From NCBI GenBank assembly GCA_015065295.1, contig SVQN01000006.1:1-62841 (forward strand): a DNA stretch of 62,841 nt. Reading direction: 5' to 3'. The stretch is from Oscillospiraceae bacterium (GTDB lineage Bacteria > Bacillota > Clostridia > Oscillospirales > CAG-272). The position numbers and the translations under genes were made by a program. Within the stretch, counting starts at the first letter, position 1, and each line of letters starts with the position of its first letter. This document shows positions 9,261-17,426 of this stretch, in pieces. The notes under the pieces were generated by a model. The model saw only the letters and a program-made list of their open reading frames with translations. It searched no databases and was not told the origin of the DNA.

Positions 9261-10481
9261 TTATTTTTCGATCATGTGAGAGAGCAGGGTACTTCCGTCG
9301 GGGATATACAGTTCCTTCGCCGCGCAGGAGGCTTCCGTGTAAACGTCCACACCGGTTTCGGTTTTTCCGGAATCGTACAGGAAGAACGGGACGGGTTCGG
9401 AGGAATGTGTGCGGGTGGCAATGGGCGTCGGATGGTCGGGAAGAACGAGGATCCGGAAGTCTTCGCCGGACGTTTCCAGATAGTCAAGAACCGGCGCGAG
9501 AATGAGGGAGTCGATCTTTTCGATCGCCGCAACCTTCACGTCCGCTTCGCCGCGGTGACCGCATTCGTCGGGGGCTTCCACATGGACGTAGACGAGGTCA
9601 CAGCCGTTTTTGAACGCGTCAATGGCGGCATTCGCCTTGCCGGTGTAGTTGGTCGCAAAGTTGCCGGTCGCGCCTTCCACGTCGATAACGTCGCAGTTCG
9701 CGCAGATGCCGATGCCCTTGATGAGGTCCACGGCGGAGATAATCGCCGCGCGTACGCCCCATTTTTCCGGGAACGACGGAAGAGCCGGCTTCTTTCCGGG
9801 ACTCCACAGCCACGGCGAGTTGGCGGGACGAAGTCCGCGCGCACGTCTGGCTTCGTTGACGGGATGATGTTCGAGAACCTTCGCGCCTTCCTTCATGTAC
9901 GCGAGAAATTCCGCGCCGCCGTTGTCCGCTTTCGGGAGATAATCGCCGATCACCTTGCCGAGAATGTCGTGCGGACGCATGAAATCGTAGGTTTCGCAGG
10001 CATTTTCCCAGAGGAGGCAGTGGCGGTAGCTGACGCCGGTGTGCAGGACACGTCCGGGCATCGGAAGGGCTTCATTGAGAGCTTTGACCAGTTCATCGGC
10101 TTCGGCGGTGGTGATTTCGTCGGAACTGTGGTCGAGGATCACGCGGTCTTCGTAAACGTCGGTTTCGGCGTCGCCGGAGAGGGTGACAAAATTGCAGCGG
10201 AGCGCGGTGTCGGCGGGGGACATTTCAAGTCCCTGGCTCATCGCTTCCAGAGGGGAACGTCCCTTGGAGTAAGTGCGGGGATCGTAGGAAAGAATGGCGA
10301 GGTTGGCGGTGTCGCTTTCGGGGACCATGCCGTCCGGCACGTTGAGAACGCGGCCGCAGAGGGATTTCGCGGCAAGAGCATCCATCGAAGGCTTGTGCGC
10401 CGCTTCCATGGGAGTACGGTTTCCGAGAGACGGGACGGGAGTGTCCGCCATGCCGTCGGGAATAAGAACGAAGTATTTCAA
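9261..10481 (-). CDS. apgM: Cofactor-independent phosphoglycerate mutase, archaeal-type (ApgM)
   Basis: Interconverts 3- and 2-phosphoglycerate in glycolysis. This 406-residue member of the alkaline-phosphatase superfamily has IPDGMAD (metal ligand D9), the phosphorylated serine S56 in PESDTAN, VEAPDECGHRGE and LPDHPTPI with further metal ligands. It resembles the archaeal-type rather than the GpmI-type enzyme. The start is TTG at 10481: an in-frame TAG lies two codons upstream, which rules out a longer form. First gene of the seven-gene operon. Confidence 0.93.
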   Translation of the reverse strand: MKYFVLIPDGMADTPVPSLGNRTPMEAAHKPSMDALAAKSLCGRVLNVPDGMVPESDTANLAILSYDPRTYSKGRSPLEAMSQGLEMSPADTALRCNFVTLSGDAETDVYEDRVILDHSSDEITTAEADELVKALNEALPMPGRVLHTGVSYRHCLLWENACETYDFMRPHDILGKVIGDYLPKADNGGAEFLAYMKEGAKVLEHHPVNEARRARGLRPANSPWLWSPGKKPALPSFPEKWGVRAAIISAVDLIKGIGICANCDVIDVEGATGNFATNYTGKANAAIDAFKNGCDLVYVHVEAPDECGHRGEADVKVAAIEKIDSLILAPVLDYLETSGEDFRILVLPDHPTPIATRTHSSEPVPFFLYDSGKTETGVDVYTEASCAAKELYIPDGSTLLSHMIEK

Positions 10482-10600
10482 AATCTATGCACGACCTTTC
10501 GCAGAAATGGCAGCGTTTTGAATGAATTATAAAATAAAACGATACCAAGTAATAGATATTTTTTATATCATCAGAAACACCAATTTCATGATAATATATT

Positions 10601-10629
10601 ATTATACCACACTTTGCTTCGCAGAACAA
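10601..10629 (-). promoter_or_regulatory. Probable promoter of the apgM operon
   Basis: Minus-strand TTGTTC (10624-10629), 17-bp spacer, TATAAT (10601-10606), about 120 bp before apgM. It faces the rpsT promoter across an AT-rich divergent region (10482-10856) with no other gene. Confidence 0.6.
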
Positions 10630-10726
10630 GCCAAACGGAAAAATCTGCGGAAAAAATATACCTAAAATTTCGGAAAAAGAACCGGAAATTTTCGCTGATT
10701 TTCCGGCGGAAATTTTTAGAAAAGAC

Positions 10727-10755
10727 TTGAATTTTTTCACGGACTGTGATAAAAT
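10727..10755 (+). promoter_or_regulatory. Promoter of rpsT
   Basis: TTGAAT (10727-10732), 17-bp spacer, TAAAAT (10750-10755). The leader to the rpsT ATG is about 95 nt. Confidence 0.75.
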
Positions 10756-10856
10756 ATCATACTGTATGATATTGTCCTGACTGCGCACCCTCTCAGGCGC
10801 AAGACGGATTGTTTCGGTAATCAAACCGTAAAAAAATTGAAAGGGAGACAAAATCC

Positions 10857-11120
10857 ATGCCTAACATTAAGTCCGCTAAGAAGCGCGTAAAGGTTATTTC
10901 CGCTAAGACCCTCCAGAACAAGATGTTCAAGAACAGCCTCCGTACCACCGTTAAGAAGTTCAACCTCGCTGTTGAATCCGGTGACAAGGCAGCAGCAGAA
11001 GCTGCATACAAGGATGCAGTCAAGAAGATCGACCAGGCAGCAGCTCGTGGTACTCTCCACAAGAACAACGCTGCTCACAAGAAGAGCCAGTTCACTCTCA
11101 AGCTGAACAACATGCAGTAA
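10857..11120 (+). CDS. rpsT: 30S ribosomal protein S20
   Basis: Small-subunit primary rRNA-binding protein. The 87-residue sequence is Lys/Ala-rich and helical, with the S20 features MPNIKSAKKRV at the start and RGTLHKNNAAHKKSQ near the end. AGGGAG lies 9 bp before the ATG. It is monocistronic: its own promoter is upstream and an intrinsic terminator follows. Confidence 0.97.
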   Translation: MPNIKSAKKRVKVISAKTLQNKMFKNSLRTTVKKFNLAVESGDKAAAEAAYKDAVKKIDQAAARGTLHKNNAAHKKSQFTLKLNNMQ

Positions 11121-11144
11121 TTTCGGATAATTCTATCCTCTGAA

Positions 11145-11181
11145 AACCTCGCAGGTCATGCTCCGACCCGCGAGGTTTTTT
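11145..11181 (+). terminator. Intrinsic terminator of rpsT
   Basis: AACCTCGC-GGTC / GACC-GCGAGGTT stem (11145-11177) with one internal mismatch, running into a T-run at 11176-11181. Confidence 0.85.
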
Positions 11182-11209
11182 GATTTTTCACGAAAAGAAA
11201 GCCGATGCC

Positions 11210-11239
11210 TTGACAAAGTACAAACCCATCTATTATAAT
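11210..11239 (+). promoter_or_regulatory. Promoter of the SGNH hydrolase gene
   Basis: TTGACA (11210-11215), 18-bp spacer, TATAAT (11234-11239). A hairpin repeat lies between this promoter and the gene, so it would be in the 5' leader. Confidence 0.75.
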
Positions 11240-11250
11240 AAAACCATCAG

Positions 11251-11344
11251 AACAAACGCTTTGCACACACTTTGTCAAACCATATAGTTTAAAGTTTTTT
11301 GAAAGGGGTTCGGGGAAAACTTTTTCGAAAAAAAGTTTTCCCCG
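11251..11344. repeat. G/C-clamped hairpin repeat with long tail, in the SGNH gene leader
   Basis: Hairpin CGGGGAAAAC...GTTTTCCCCG at 11311-11344 with the upstream tail ACAAACGCTTTGCACACACTT...CCATATAGTTTAAAG. The tail is the inverse of 1825-1885 in the clpP-clpX gap and matches it at most positions. The hairpin ends 16 bp before the SGNH start codon. Confidence 0.8.
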
Positions 11345-11359
11345 AGAAATCAAATCACC

Positions 11360-12016
11360 ATGAAAAACATCCTGATTTTCGGCGACTCCAATACATGGGG
11401 CTACGATATGGAACGCTATCTTCCCGAACTCGATACCGCGCAGCGCATGACGGCGGACGAACGCTGGTCGGGGCGCGTGCGGACGATCCTCGGGGAAGGG
11501 TATCACGTCATCGAGGACGCTCTCAACGCGCGTACGCTGATGTGGGACGATCCGTATTTCGAAAACCGCCACGGCCTGACCGGACTGAAGACTGCACTGG
11601 ATACGCACGCACCGCTCGATCTGGTCGTACTCCAGCTCGGCTGCAACGAACTGAAGCACATGTTCCACCTGACCGCCGGGATGATCGCGTGCGGGATGGA
11701 GAAGCTCGTCGCGGCGTGCGGAACGCAGTATTACGGCTATCCCGCGCCGAAGGTACTGCTGATCGCACCGCATCCGACCCATCCGAAGATCGGCGACCTG
11801 CTGTACGGCTTCAACTTCGGGCCGGAAGCGTATGAAAAGAGCGTACAGCTCGGGGAAAAGTACCGGGCGATTGCGGAAAAGTATGGCTGCGGCTTCCTCG
11901 ACTGCGCGGAACTTGGGTTCGAACTGAACGAAATCGACGGTCTGCACTATTCCAAGGCGGATCACGCGAAATTAGCGGACGCGGCAGCGGAGAAGATTCG
12001 GGAGATGCTGGGATAA
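11360..12016 (+). CDS. SGNH/GDSL-family hydrolase
   Basis: Predicted cytoplasmic esterase or deacylase of 218 residues. Block I is FGDSNTWGY (nucleophile S10), block III is LGCNEL in place of the usual GxND, and block V is DGLHYSKADH with the catalytic Asp-His pair. Members of this subfamily act as arylesterases, thioesterases or carbohydrate deacetylases; the substrate is not evident. There is no signal peptide. It is monocistronic. Confidence 0.88.
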   Translation: MKNILIFGDSNTWGYDMERYLPELDTAQRMTADERWSGRVRTILGEGYHVIEDALNARTLMWDDPYFENRHGLTGLKTALDTHAPLDLVVLQLGCNELKHMFHLTAGMIACGMEKLVAACGTQYYGYPAPKVLLIAPHPTHPKIGDLLYGFNFGPEAYEKSVQLGEKYRAIAEKYGCGFLDCAELGFELNEIDGLHYSKADHAKLADAAAEKIREMLG

Positions 12017-12025
12017 ATAACGTGA

Positions 12026-12410
12026 GTTCGACAGAGAAACTGTAAATTTCAGCTTCCCTTTGTCATTCCGAGGACTTATCACGAACAATTATAACTGAAG
12101 TTCTTGTCCGAGGAATCTTTGCACTCTCCTGTGTCAGCCGTAGGTGATGTCCGTGGTTATCGAACAATTTCAGCTTCAGAGGTTACACTTTGTCTTTACG
12201 AACACTTTGTACCAATAAAGGAATAGCAGATTATTCGTTATGTACAAAGTTGAACCTTTGAAGCTGAATAGAGGAGCGGCACACAGACATTCCTTACGGT
12301 TTACACAGGAGAGTGCAAAGATTCCTCGGACAAGAACTAACGCTGTAATTTCAAGAGATAAGTCCTCGGAATGACAACGGGAAGCCGGGGAATATGGAAA
12401 TCCGTCGAAC
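12026..12410. repeat. Family-2 long palindromic element, copy 2a
   Basis: A 385-bp imperfect palindrome bounded by GTTCGAC (12026-12032) and GTCGAAC (12404-12410). Left-arm blocks TGTCATTCCGAGGACTTATC and CTTGTCCGAGGAATCTTTGC face their complements on the right (GCAAAGATTCCTCGGACAAG, GATAAGTCCTCGGAATGACA). The centre contains TTCAGCTTCAGAGGTT / AACCTTTGAAGCTGAA. No coding frame is credible. Related copies are at 49361-49790 and 53460-53855. Confidence 0.88.
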
Positions 12411-12464
12411 AGATATTACTTCAAAATCCAATGCTCCGTTGGATTCCGGTATGAGTTGTATCGC

Positions 12465-12493
12465 TTTACATCTGAAAGAATTTCGGGTATACT
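12465..12493 (+). promoter_or_regulatory. Promoter of the first XRE/TPR regulator
   Basis: TTTACA (12465-12470), 17-bp spacer, TATACT (12488-12493). The -10 context resembles that of the next XRE gene (13732-13737). Confidence 0.65.
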
Positions 12494-12537
12494 GTGTACA
12501 ACGGTACCGGAATTTTTATTTTTCAAAGGAGACGATT

Positions 12538-13662
12538 ATGACAGTATCGATCGGACAGACGATCCGTCGTCTGAGAAAGGAACGGAATCTCACGCAGGAA
12601 GAACTTGCGCAACAGCTCAATATTACCTCGCAGGCGGTCAGCCGTTGGGAGAGCGAGGCGGGACTGCCAGATATTTCGCAGATCGTCCCGCTTGCGAACG
12701 TGTTTGGCGTATCCACGGATGTGTTGTTCGGCACATTCGGTGTGGATAATGACGCGGAGGTGGAGAAAATTATTGAGGAAGCCTTTTTACCGGTTCGAAC
12801 GGCATACACAAGAGAGCAGACGGAGGCGGCGTATGCAGTCCGTTGGGAACGGCTTCGGGAAGGACTGAAGACATACCCGAACAATCTTCGGCTTCTTTCG
12901 GAGGTTCTTTCCTGCGGGGTCTGTATGTTCAGGTATTCGGAGGACCCGGAAGAAAAACAGCGGTTTTATGAGATTTATTGTGAATGTAAACGTGCGGCGG
13001 ATGTAGTTCTTAACAGCAGCAGGGATGTGAATCAATTACAGGACGCTCACGGGTATCTTGTGATGCTGTATACAAAGGCAAAGGAATTTGAGAAAGCGGA
13101 GGAACAGACAGCATTTCTTCCGAAAAATCAGGGAGTAGCCACGATCATTCATCACAGTGATTTGGAGAAAGAGATACAGGCTCGGTGTGAAAATATCTAT
13201 GCGTATCTCCGGAATCTGGAATTTGAAATTGCATGGCTCAGTATCGCCTACCGGAAGCAGGGGAAGCTTGAGGATGCTTACTCCGTTTGTCACACTTTTT
13301 ATGATACCATTTGCAGTGTATACGGGGAATATTCCTATCGGATGCCGTTTTTTGTGGACGAACCGTATCAGGGTCGGTTGGCGGCATTTTCGCTTCAGCT
13401 CGGCAGAACGGACGAAGCAATGGACTGGCTTGAAAAAATGTACGATGATAAAGTCGCAATGGCGGAAAACTGGAGGAAAGGCATCCACTTTGACGTTCCG
13501 CTTCTGCGTGGTGTGAGCGGCGAGATGGCGAAGGATGCCTATAATGCCAGAGACGATTTGCTCCGAACCCTTGCACGACAGGAATTCGATTCTATCCGCA
13601 ATACCGACCGCTTCCGCAACATCCTCACCAAAGCGGATTCTCTTCCCGATATCACCGTATAA
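12538..13662 (+). CDS. XRE-family regulator with TPR-like C-terminal domain
   Basis: Predicted DNA-binding regulator of 374 residues. Residues about 5-60 form a Cro/CI-type helix-turn-helix (TIRRLRKERNLTQEELAQ, then SQAVSRWE). The remaining 300 residues are helical with recurring aromatic/alanine spacing like degenerate TPR repeats. ATG 12538 was chosen for its AAAGGAG site; the frame is open upstream to 12394, into a repeat. Three similar proteins are in this window (13788, 59338 and 60681). HTH-TPR architecture is shared with peptide-sensing RRNPP regulators, but no partner peptide gene was seen, so ligand sensing is inference. Confidence 0.87.
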   Translation: MTVSIGQTIRRLRKERNLTQEELAQQLNITSQAVSRWESEAGLPDISQIVPLANVFGVSTDVLFGTFGVDNDAEVEKIIEEAFLPVRTAYTREQTEAAYAVRWERLREGLKTYPNNLRLLSEVLSCGVCMFRYSEDPEEKQRFYEIYCECKRAADVVLNSSRDVNQLQDAHGYLVMLYTKAKEFEKAEEQTAFLPKNQGVATIIHHSDLEKEIQARCENIYAYLRNLEFEIAWLSIAYRKQGKLEDAYSVCHTFYDTICSVYGEYSYRMPFFVDEPYQGRLAAFSLQLGRTDEAMDWLEKMYDDKVAMAENWRKGIHFDVPLLRGVSGEMAKDAYNARDDLLRTLARQEFDSIRNTDRFRNILTKADSLPDITV

Positions 13663-13708
13663 CTTCATTTTTTTAACCCCTGATTAATCCCCGTTTCCTG
13701 CGTGTACC

Positions 13709-13737
13709 TTGCACATCTTCCCGGAATCCGGTATACT
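13709..13737 (+). promoter_or_regulatory. Promoter of the second XRE/TPR regulator
   Basis: TTGCAC (13709-13714), 17-bp spacer, TATACT (13732-13737), 50 bp before the start codon. Confidence 0.7.
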
Positions 13738-13787
13738 ATCCCCAGAACAACCGGTCGTTCCAATCCAACAGAAACGAGGTACACCTC

Positions 13788-14906
13788 ATGAACCTTACCA
13801 TCGGCGAAACCATCAAACGCCTGCGCCGCGAACGCGGCATCACGCAGGAGACCCTCGCGGAGTACATGAACGTCTCCACCCCCGCCGTTTCCAAATGGGA
13901 GCGCGGCGAAACGCTGCCCGACATCACGATGATTCTCCCGCTCGCGTCCTATTTCGGCGTGTCTGCGGACGAACTTCTCGGCTTCGATGCCGCAAAGAAT
14001 GAGCAGAAAATCCAATCCATCCTCGACGAATACCACCGTCTCGGTGCCATCGGGAAGAATCACGAAAAATTCGACCTCATGATGCAGGCGTACGCAGAGT
14101 TCCCCAACGACTGGCGCATCGTCGAGGAATATATGTGGCAGCTCAACTATGACCCGAACCACGAAGAACCTTACGGCAACGAAGTCCACAAGGACGAACT
14201 CTACCGCCTCTGCGACCGCGTGCTGAACGAATGTACCGCCGATTCGCCCCGGTATGCCGCACTGTCCATCCTCGGCGGACTGTATGTGGTGGACGGGCAG
14301 ATTGACAAGGCGGTCGAAACGGCAAAACGGTTCCCGCCGTCGTACCTGACGCAGGAATGGGAACTCGAAAACATCTGGGAACGCGGCTCGGACGAGTGGT
14401 GGAAGCAGGCACGGGACAACACATGGGAGATCATGCACGATCTGCAGGTCAAAATCCGCAATGCCGGATTGTACGCACCTGACCCTGCCGAACAGATACG
14501 TCTGCTGAAAAAAGCGGTTGCCGTGATTGAGCTGGTCTTCGACGACGGCGACTACGGCTTCTGTCACTACGACCTGTGTGAACTGCATCTCTGGATTGCC
14601 AACCGGTATGTGCAGCTTGACGATATCCCGTCCGCACTGGAACATTATGAAACGGGCTTTTATCATGCGAAGAAATACGATGATCTTCCGCGGATGAGTG
14701 TCCACACATCGTTCCTCGTACGCGGATATATGCAGGATATGTCAAAGACGACAAGCGGTTCGCAGGTGAACGAAGTGGCGCGGGAACTGGCGTACATCCG
14801 GGAAAGCGCGGTTTACGAAAAGGTGAAGGATCTGCCGAAAATGCAGGCGATTCTGGCAAAATACGAACTGTTCGCGGGCGAAAAACGGGACTATACAAAG
14901 GAATAA
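13788..14906 (+). CDS. XRE-family regulator with TPR-like C-terminal domain
   Basis: Paralogue of the preceding gene, 372 residues. The N-terminal HTH reads TIGETIKRLRRERGITQ with TPAVSKWERGETLPD. The C-terminal region begins with a linker (AAKNEQKIQSILDEY) and continues with helical TPR-like units (for example AYAEFPNDWRIVEEYMWQL and a later segment around residues 255-300). Start ATG behind GAGGT. It has its own promoter and ends at a bidirectional terminator shared with the convergent membrane XRE gene. Target genes are unknown. Confidence 0.87.
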   Translation: MNLTIGETIKRLRRERGITQETLAEYMNVSTPAVSKWERGETLPDITMILPLASYFGVSADELLGFDAAKNEQKIQSILDEYHRLGAIGKNHEKFDLMMQAYAEFPNDWRIVEEYMWQLNYDPNHEEPYGNEVHKDELYRLCDRVLNECTADSPRYAALSILGGLYVVDGQIDKAVETAKRFPPSYLTQEWELENIWERGSDEWWKQARDNTWEIMHDLQVKIRNAGLYAPDPAEQIRLLKKAVAVIELVFDDGDYGFCHYDLCELHLWIANRYVQLDDIPSALEHYETGFYHAKKYDDLPRMSVHTSFLVRGYMQDMSKTTSGSQVNEVARELAYIRESAVYEKVKDLPKMQAILAKYELFAGEKRDYTKE

Positions 14907-14919
14907 CGGACATACAAAA

Positions 14920-14949
14920 AGGTGCGGTTCCCGGATGGGTTCCGCACCT
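14920..14949. terminator. Bidirectional terminator between convergent XRE genes
   Basis: AGGTGCGG (14920-14927) pairs with CCGCACCT (14942-14949), with a T-rich stretch after it on the plus side and an A-run before it, so it can serve both strands. Confidence 0.75.
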
Positions 14950-14953
14950 GATT

Positions 14954-15619
14954 TTATTCGCTGTACCGTTTCAGCAGAACGGCAACGGCAATACCGGTGA
15001 GGATCATCACGATCCCGACGATCATGATGAATCCGCAGAGAATGCTGACGGGGTTGTTTTCCATGAATCCGGACATCATTCCGGAAAACGGGTCGGAATA
15101 TCCAAAGGAACCGCCGATTTCAGCCAGAATCGCGGCTTCCATATCGGGGGTCAGTGTCATTCCGTCTTCGACGGTGATTTGCAATTCGCCGTACGGGGCG
15201 GCGGTATTGAATGAGAACATCTGCTTCACAAGGAAACGCCCGAGCGCACCCATCCCCGTGAACATTGCGCCGATCACGGACACATACACCCCGACGATCC
15301 AGCCGTAGCGTTTCAGCATCCGGCTCAGAGACTGCGGGAGGTCGTCCACCCATGCGGGATAGGCGGGCGCGGAGGATTTCGAGGGTTCCGCCGGCTGTTC
15401 ATTGTCCGTACCGGGGTCCGGTTCGTCGTCGGTCAGCAGCCAGTCGGTCGTTACGCCGAAGACCTTCGCCAGTGCGACGATGTTGTCAAGGTCGGGCTGC
15501 GCGGAGCCGATTTCCCATTTGGAGACCGCCTGCCGGGACACGCCGATCTGTTCGGCAAGCGCGTCCTGGGAAAGTCCGGCTTTTTTCCGGCAGTCGTAGA
15601 TTTTTTCGTTCAGTTTCAT
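14954..15619 (-). CDS. Membrane-anchored XRE-family regulator
   Basis: A 221-residue protein with an N-terminal HTH (IYDCRKKAGLSQDALAEQ, SRQAVSKWE), a Pro/Glu/Ser-rich linker (about 64-95), and two hydrophobic segments, one near 105-125 and one at the C-terminus (about 190-215), ending in LLKRYSE. This architecture suggests a DNA-binding domain tethered to the inner face of the membrane. The region between the two segments (about 130-185) would be extracytoplasmic if both span. Its start lies 113 bp before the stop of the MATE gene, on the same strand and downstream of it. The signal sensed is unknown. Confidence 0.85.
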   Translation of the reverse strand: MKLNEKIYDCRKKAGLSQDALAEQIGVSRQAVSKWEIGSAQPDLDNIVALAKVFGVTTDWLLTDDEPDPGTDNEQPAEPSKSSAPAYPAWVDDLPQSLSRMLKRYGWIVGVYVSVIGAMFTGMGALGRFLVKQMFSFNTAAPYGELQITVEDGMTLTPDMEAAILAEIGGSFGYSDPFSGMMSGFMENNPVSILCGFIMIVGIVMILTGIAVAVLLKRYSE

Positions 15620-15732
15620 TGGAGAAACCTCGTTTCATGGAGAATGTTCTGCCTGTATTGTAACAGAAAACCGGTTGCGGGTCAAGCGACAAAGGCTGTC
15701 ACTTCCGCAACCGGCAGTAGCAGGGGCGAAAA

Positions 15733-17121
15733 TCAGATTTTCTTCATCCAGTTTCCGCTGTTGACCTTCACGACTGCCACAAAGCATTTCAGAATCTGGT
15801 CGGCTTTGAGGCATATGAAGATGAAGATCGGATGCAGTTCAAAGATGAACGCCGCCGCGAACGAAGACGGGAGAACGATCCCCCACATGAAAATGATATC
15901 GTTGAACAGGACGAATTTCGTATCGCCGCCGCCGCGCACGATCCCCGTCAGGCAGGGCATCTGGTACGACGAGCCGATGACCGTCACCGACAGCACCGTC
16001 ATGAACTGGACGGCGAGCGTGACCGTGTCCGGCGTAATGTTGTAGAACCCGATGATGAAGTCCTTGAACAGGAACAGCGTGATTCCCGTCGCTGTACCGA
16101 TGCACAGGAAGACGATCTGCAGAACGTGTGCGCGGTGCATGATTTCCTTTTTCAGTACGTCTGCACCCGCGTCCTTGCCTTCGCCGATCGTTTTGCCGAT
16201 CATGACGGATGCCGCCGTTGCGGAACCGTAGGAGAAGACGGAGATGATCTGGAACACCGTGGACGCGATGCTGTTCGCCGAGATGACCGGGTCGGTGAGA
16301 CGGCCGAGAATGGCGGTCTGCATCCCCATGGCGATCCCCCACGAGGTACCGGACAGGACGACGGGCAGGCTCACGCGGAGGAACTTGCCGACGGCTTCCT
16401 TCGATGTGCGGAACATTTCGACGGCTTTGACCCTGAGTTTTTTGTCAAAGAAGGCGAGGTAGCCGACGATGATGCCGGTTTCGACGATCCGGGAGACGAG
16501 CGTTGCGATGGCGGCACCGCGGATGCCGAGTTCCGGTGCGCCGAATTTCCCGAAAATAAGCATATAGTTCAGGACGAGGTTGACAAGCAGAGCCGCGCAG
16601 GAGCCGACAAAGCCGACCATAGCGGTTTCGACGCTTCGCAGCATCCCGAGCATAACCTGCGCTGCGGCGAAGAAGATGTAGGAGAAGCAGACGATACGGA
16701 GGTATTTGGTCGCTTCTTCAATGACGTAGGGTTTGTCCGTGAAGATGGACAGAAGGGCAGTTGGTGCTGCGAGGGCGGCGATCATCATGATGCCGGAGAG
16801 GGCAAGTCCGATCATCAGCGCACACGCGGCGGTTTTCTTGATGCCGTCGATGTTCTTTTCGCCCCAGTGACGGGAGGAAATGACGACCGTACCGTCGGCA
16901 ACGCCGTTCAGCATCATCTGGAGGAGGAACTGGAGCTGATTGACGATGAACACGCCGGACAGAGCAAGTTCGGAATACCGTCCGATCATAATGTTGTCGA
17001 GCAGGTTGACACCGTAGACGATGACGTTCTGGCACGCGATGGTCAGGAGAAGCCGTCCGTACCGCCGCCAGAAGTCGGAGCGGGCGGATTTGGAAGAAAG
17101 GTCGGGAAGGGAAGCGGTCAT
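15733..17121 (-). CDS. MATE-family multidrug/cation efflux transporter
   Basis: Polytopic membrane exporter of 462 residues with about 12 predicted hydrophobic segments. Family-like features include the N-terminal LLTIACQNVIVYGVNLLDNIMIG, split here by charged residues into TM1, and two symmetrical halves with a GSAT/GGGDT motif in the second. ATG 17121 is chosen because the protein then begins with a short cytosolic tail; the open frame extends to 17205 without a good ribosome site. The upstream site GGATGGTG is weak. The membrane XRE regulator lies directly downstream, so they may be co-transcribed. Substrate unknown. Confidence 0.9.
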   Translation of the reverse strand: MTASLPDLSSKSARSDFWRRYGRLLLTIACQNVIVYGVNLLDNIMIGRYSELALSGVFIVNQLQFLLQMMLNGVADGTVVISSRHWGEKNIDGIKKTAACALMIGLALSGIMMIAALAAPTALLSIFTDKPYVIEEATKYLRIVCFSYIFFAAAQVMLGMLRSVETAMVGFVGSCAALLVNLVLNYMLIFGKFGAPELGIRGAAIATLVSRIVETGIIVGYLAFFDKKLRVKAVEMFRTSKEAVGKFLRVSLPVVLSGTSWGIAMGMQTAILGRLTDPVISANSIASTVFQIISVFSYGSATAASVMIGKTIGEGKDAGADVLKKEIMHRAHVLQIVFLCIGTATGITLFLFKDFIIGFYNITPDTVTLAVQFMTVLSVTVIGSSYQMPCLTGIVRGGGDTKFVLFNDIIFMWGIVLPSSFAAAFIFELHPIFIFICLKADQILKCFVAVVKVNSGNWMKKI

Positions 17122-17202
17122 GATTTCACCATCCTTGATTAAAGTGGAAAAACGTCTGCGGAAAATTATCAGATAACTGTCACACAAACGCCTTTCAATG
17201 AA

Positions 17203-17402
17203 CATTTAGATTTTATAGAATTATGGAAAGTTTCTGGGGGACGCTTGCGCGTGGAGGGAAGAATACCTCGTTTTTTCAGATGCAGCTGAGGGATGAAGCG
17301 AACCCCTGTTGATATCCAGGGAGTTTCGCGGACTGCGGTCCGCGACCAAGGACGCTGTCCTTGGAACCTGCGACCTTTCGAGAAAGGTCGATCAAAGCTT
17401 TT
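17203..17402 (-). repeat. Family-4 element with three tandem hairpins, copy 4a
   Basis: Three consecutive stems: TCGCGGAC/GTCCGCGA (17326-17345), CCAAGGAC/GTCCTTGG (17346-17364) and GACCTTTC/GAAAGGTC (17372-17389). They adjoin a conserved block on the minus strand (CAGGGGTTCGCTTCATCCCT and ACGAGGTATTCTTCC). The same layout is at 34477-34660 with different but still paired stem bases. It fills the 305-bp gap between mreB and the MATE gene and has no coding frame. Confidence 0.8.
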
Positions 17403-17426
17403 CGGCGGACAAGGTGAAGCTGAAAT

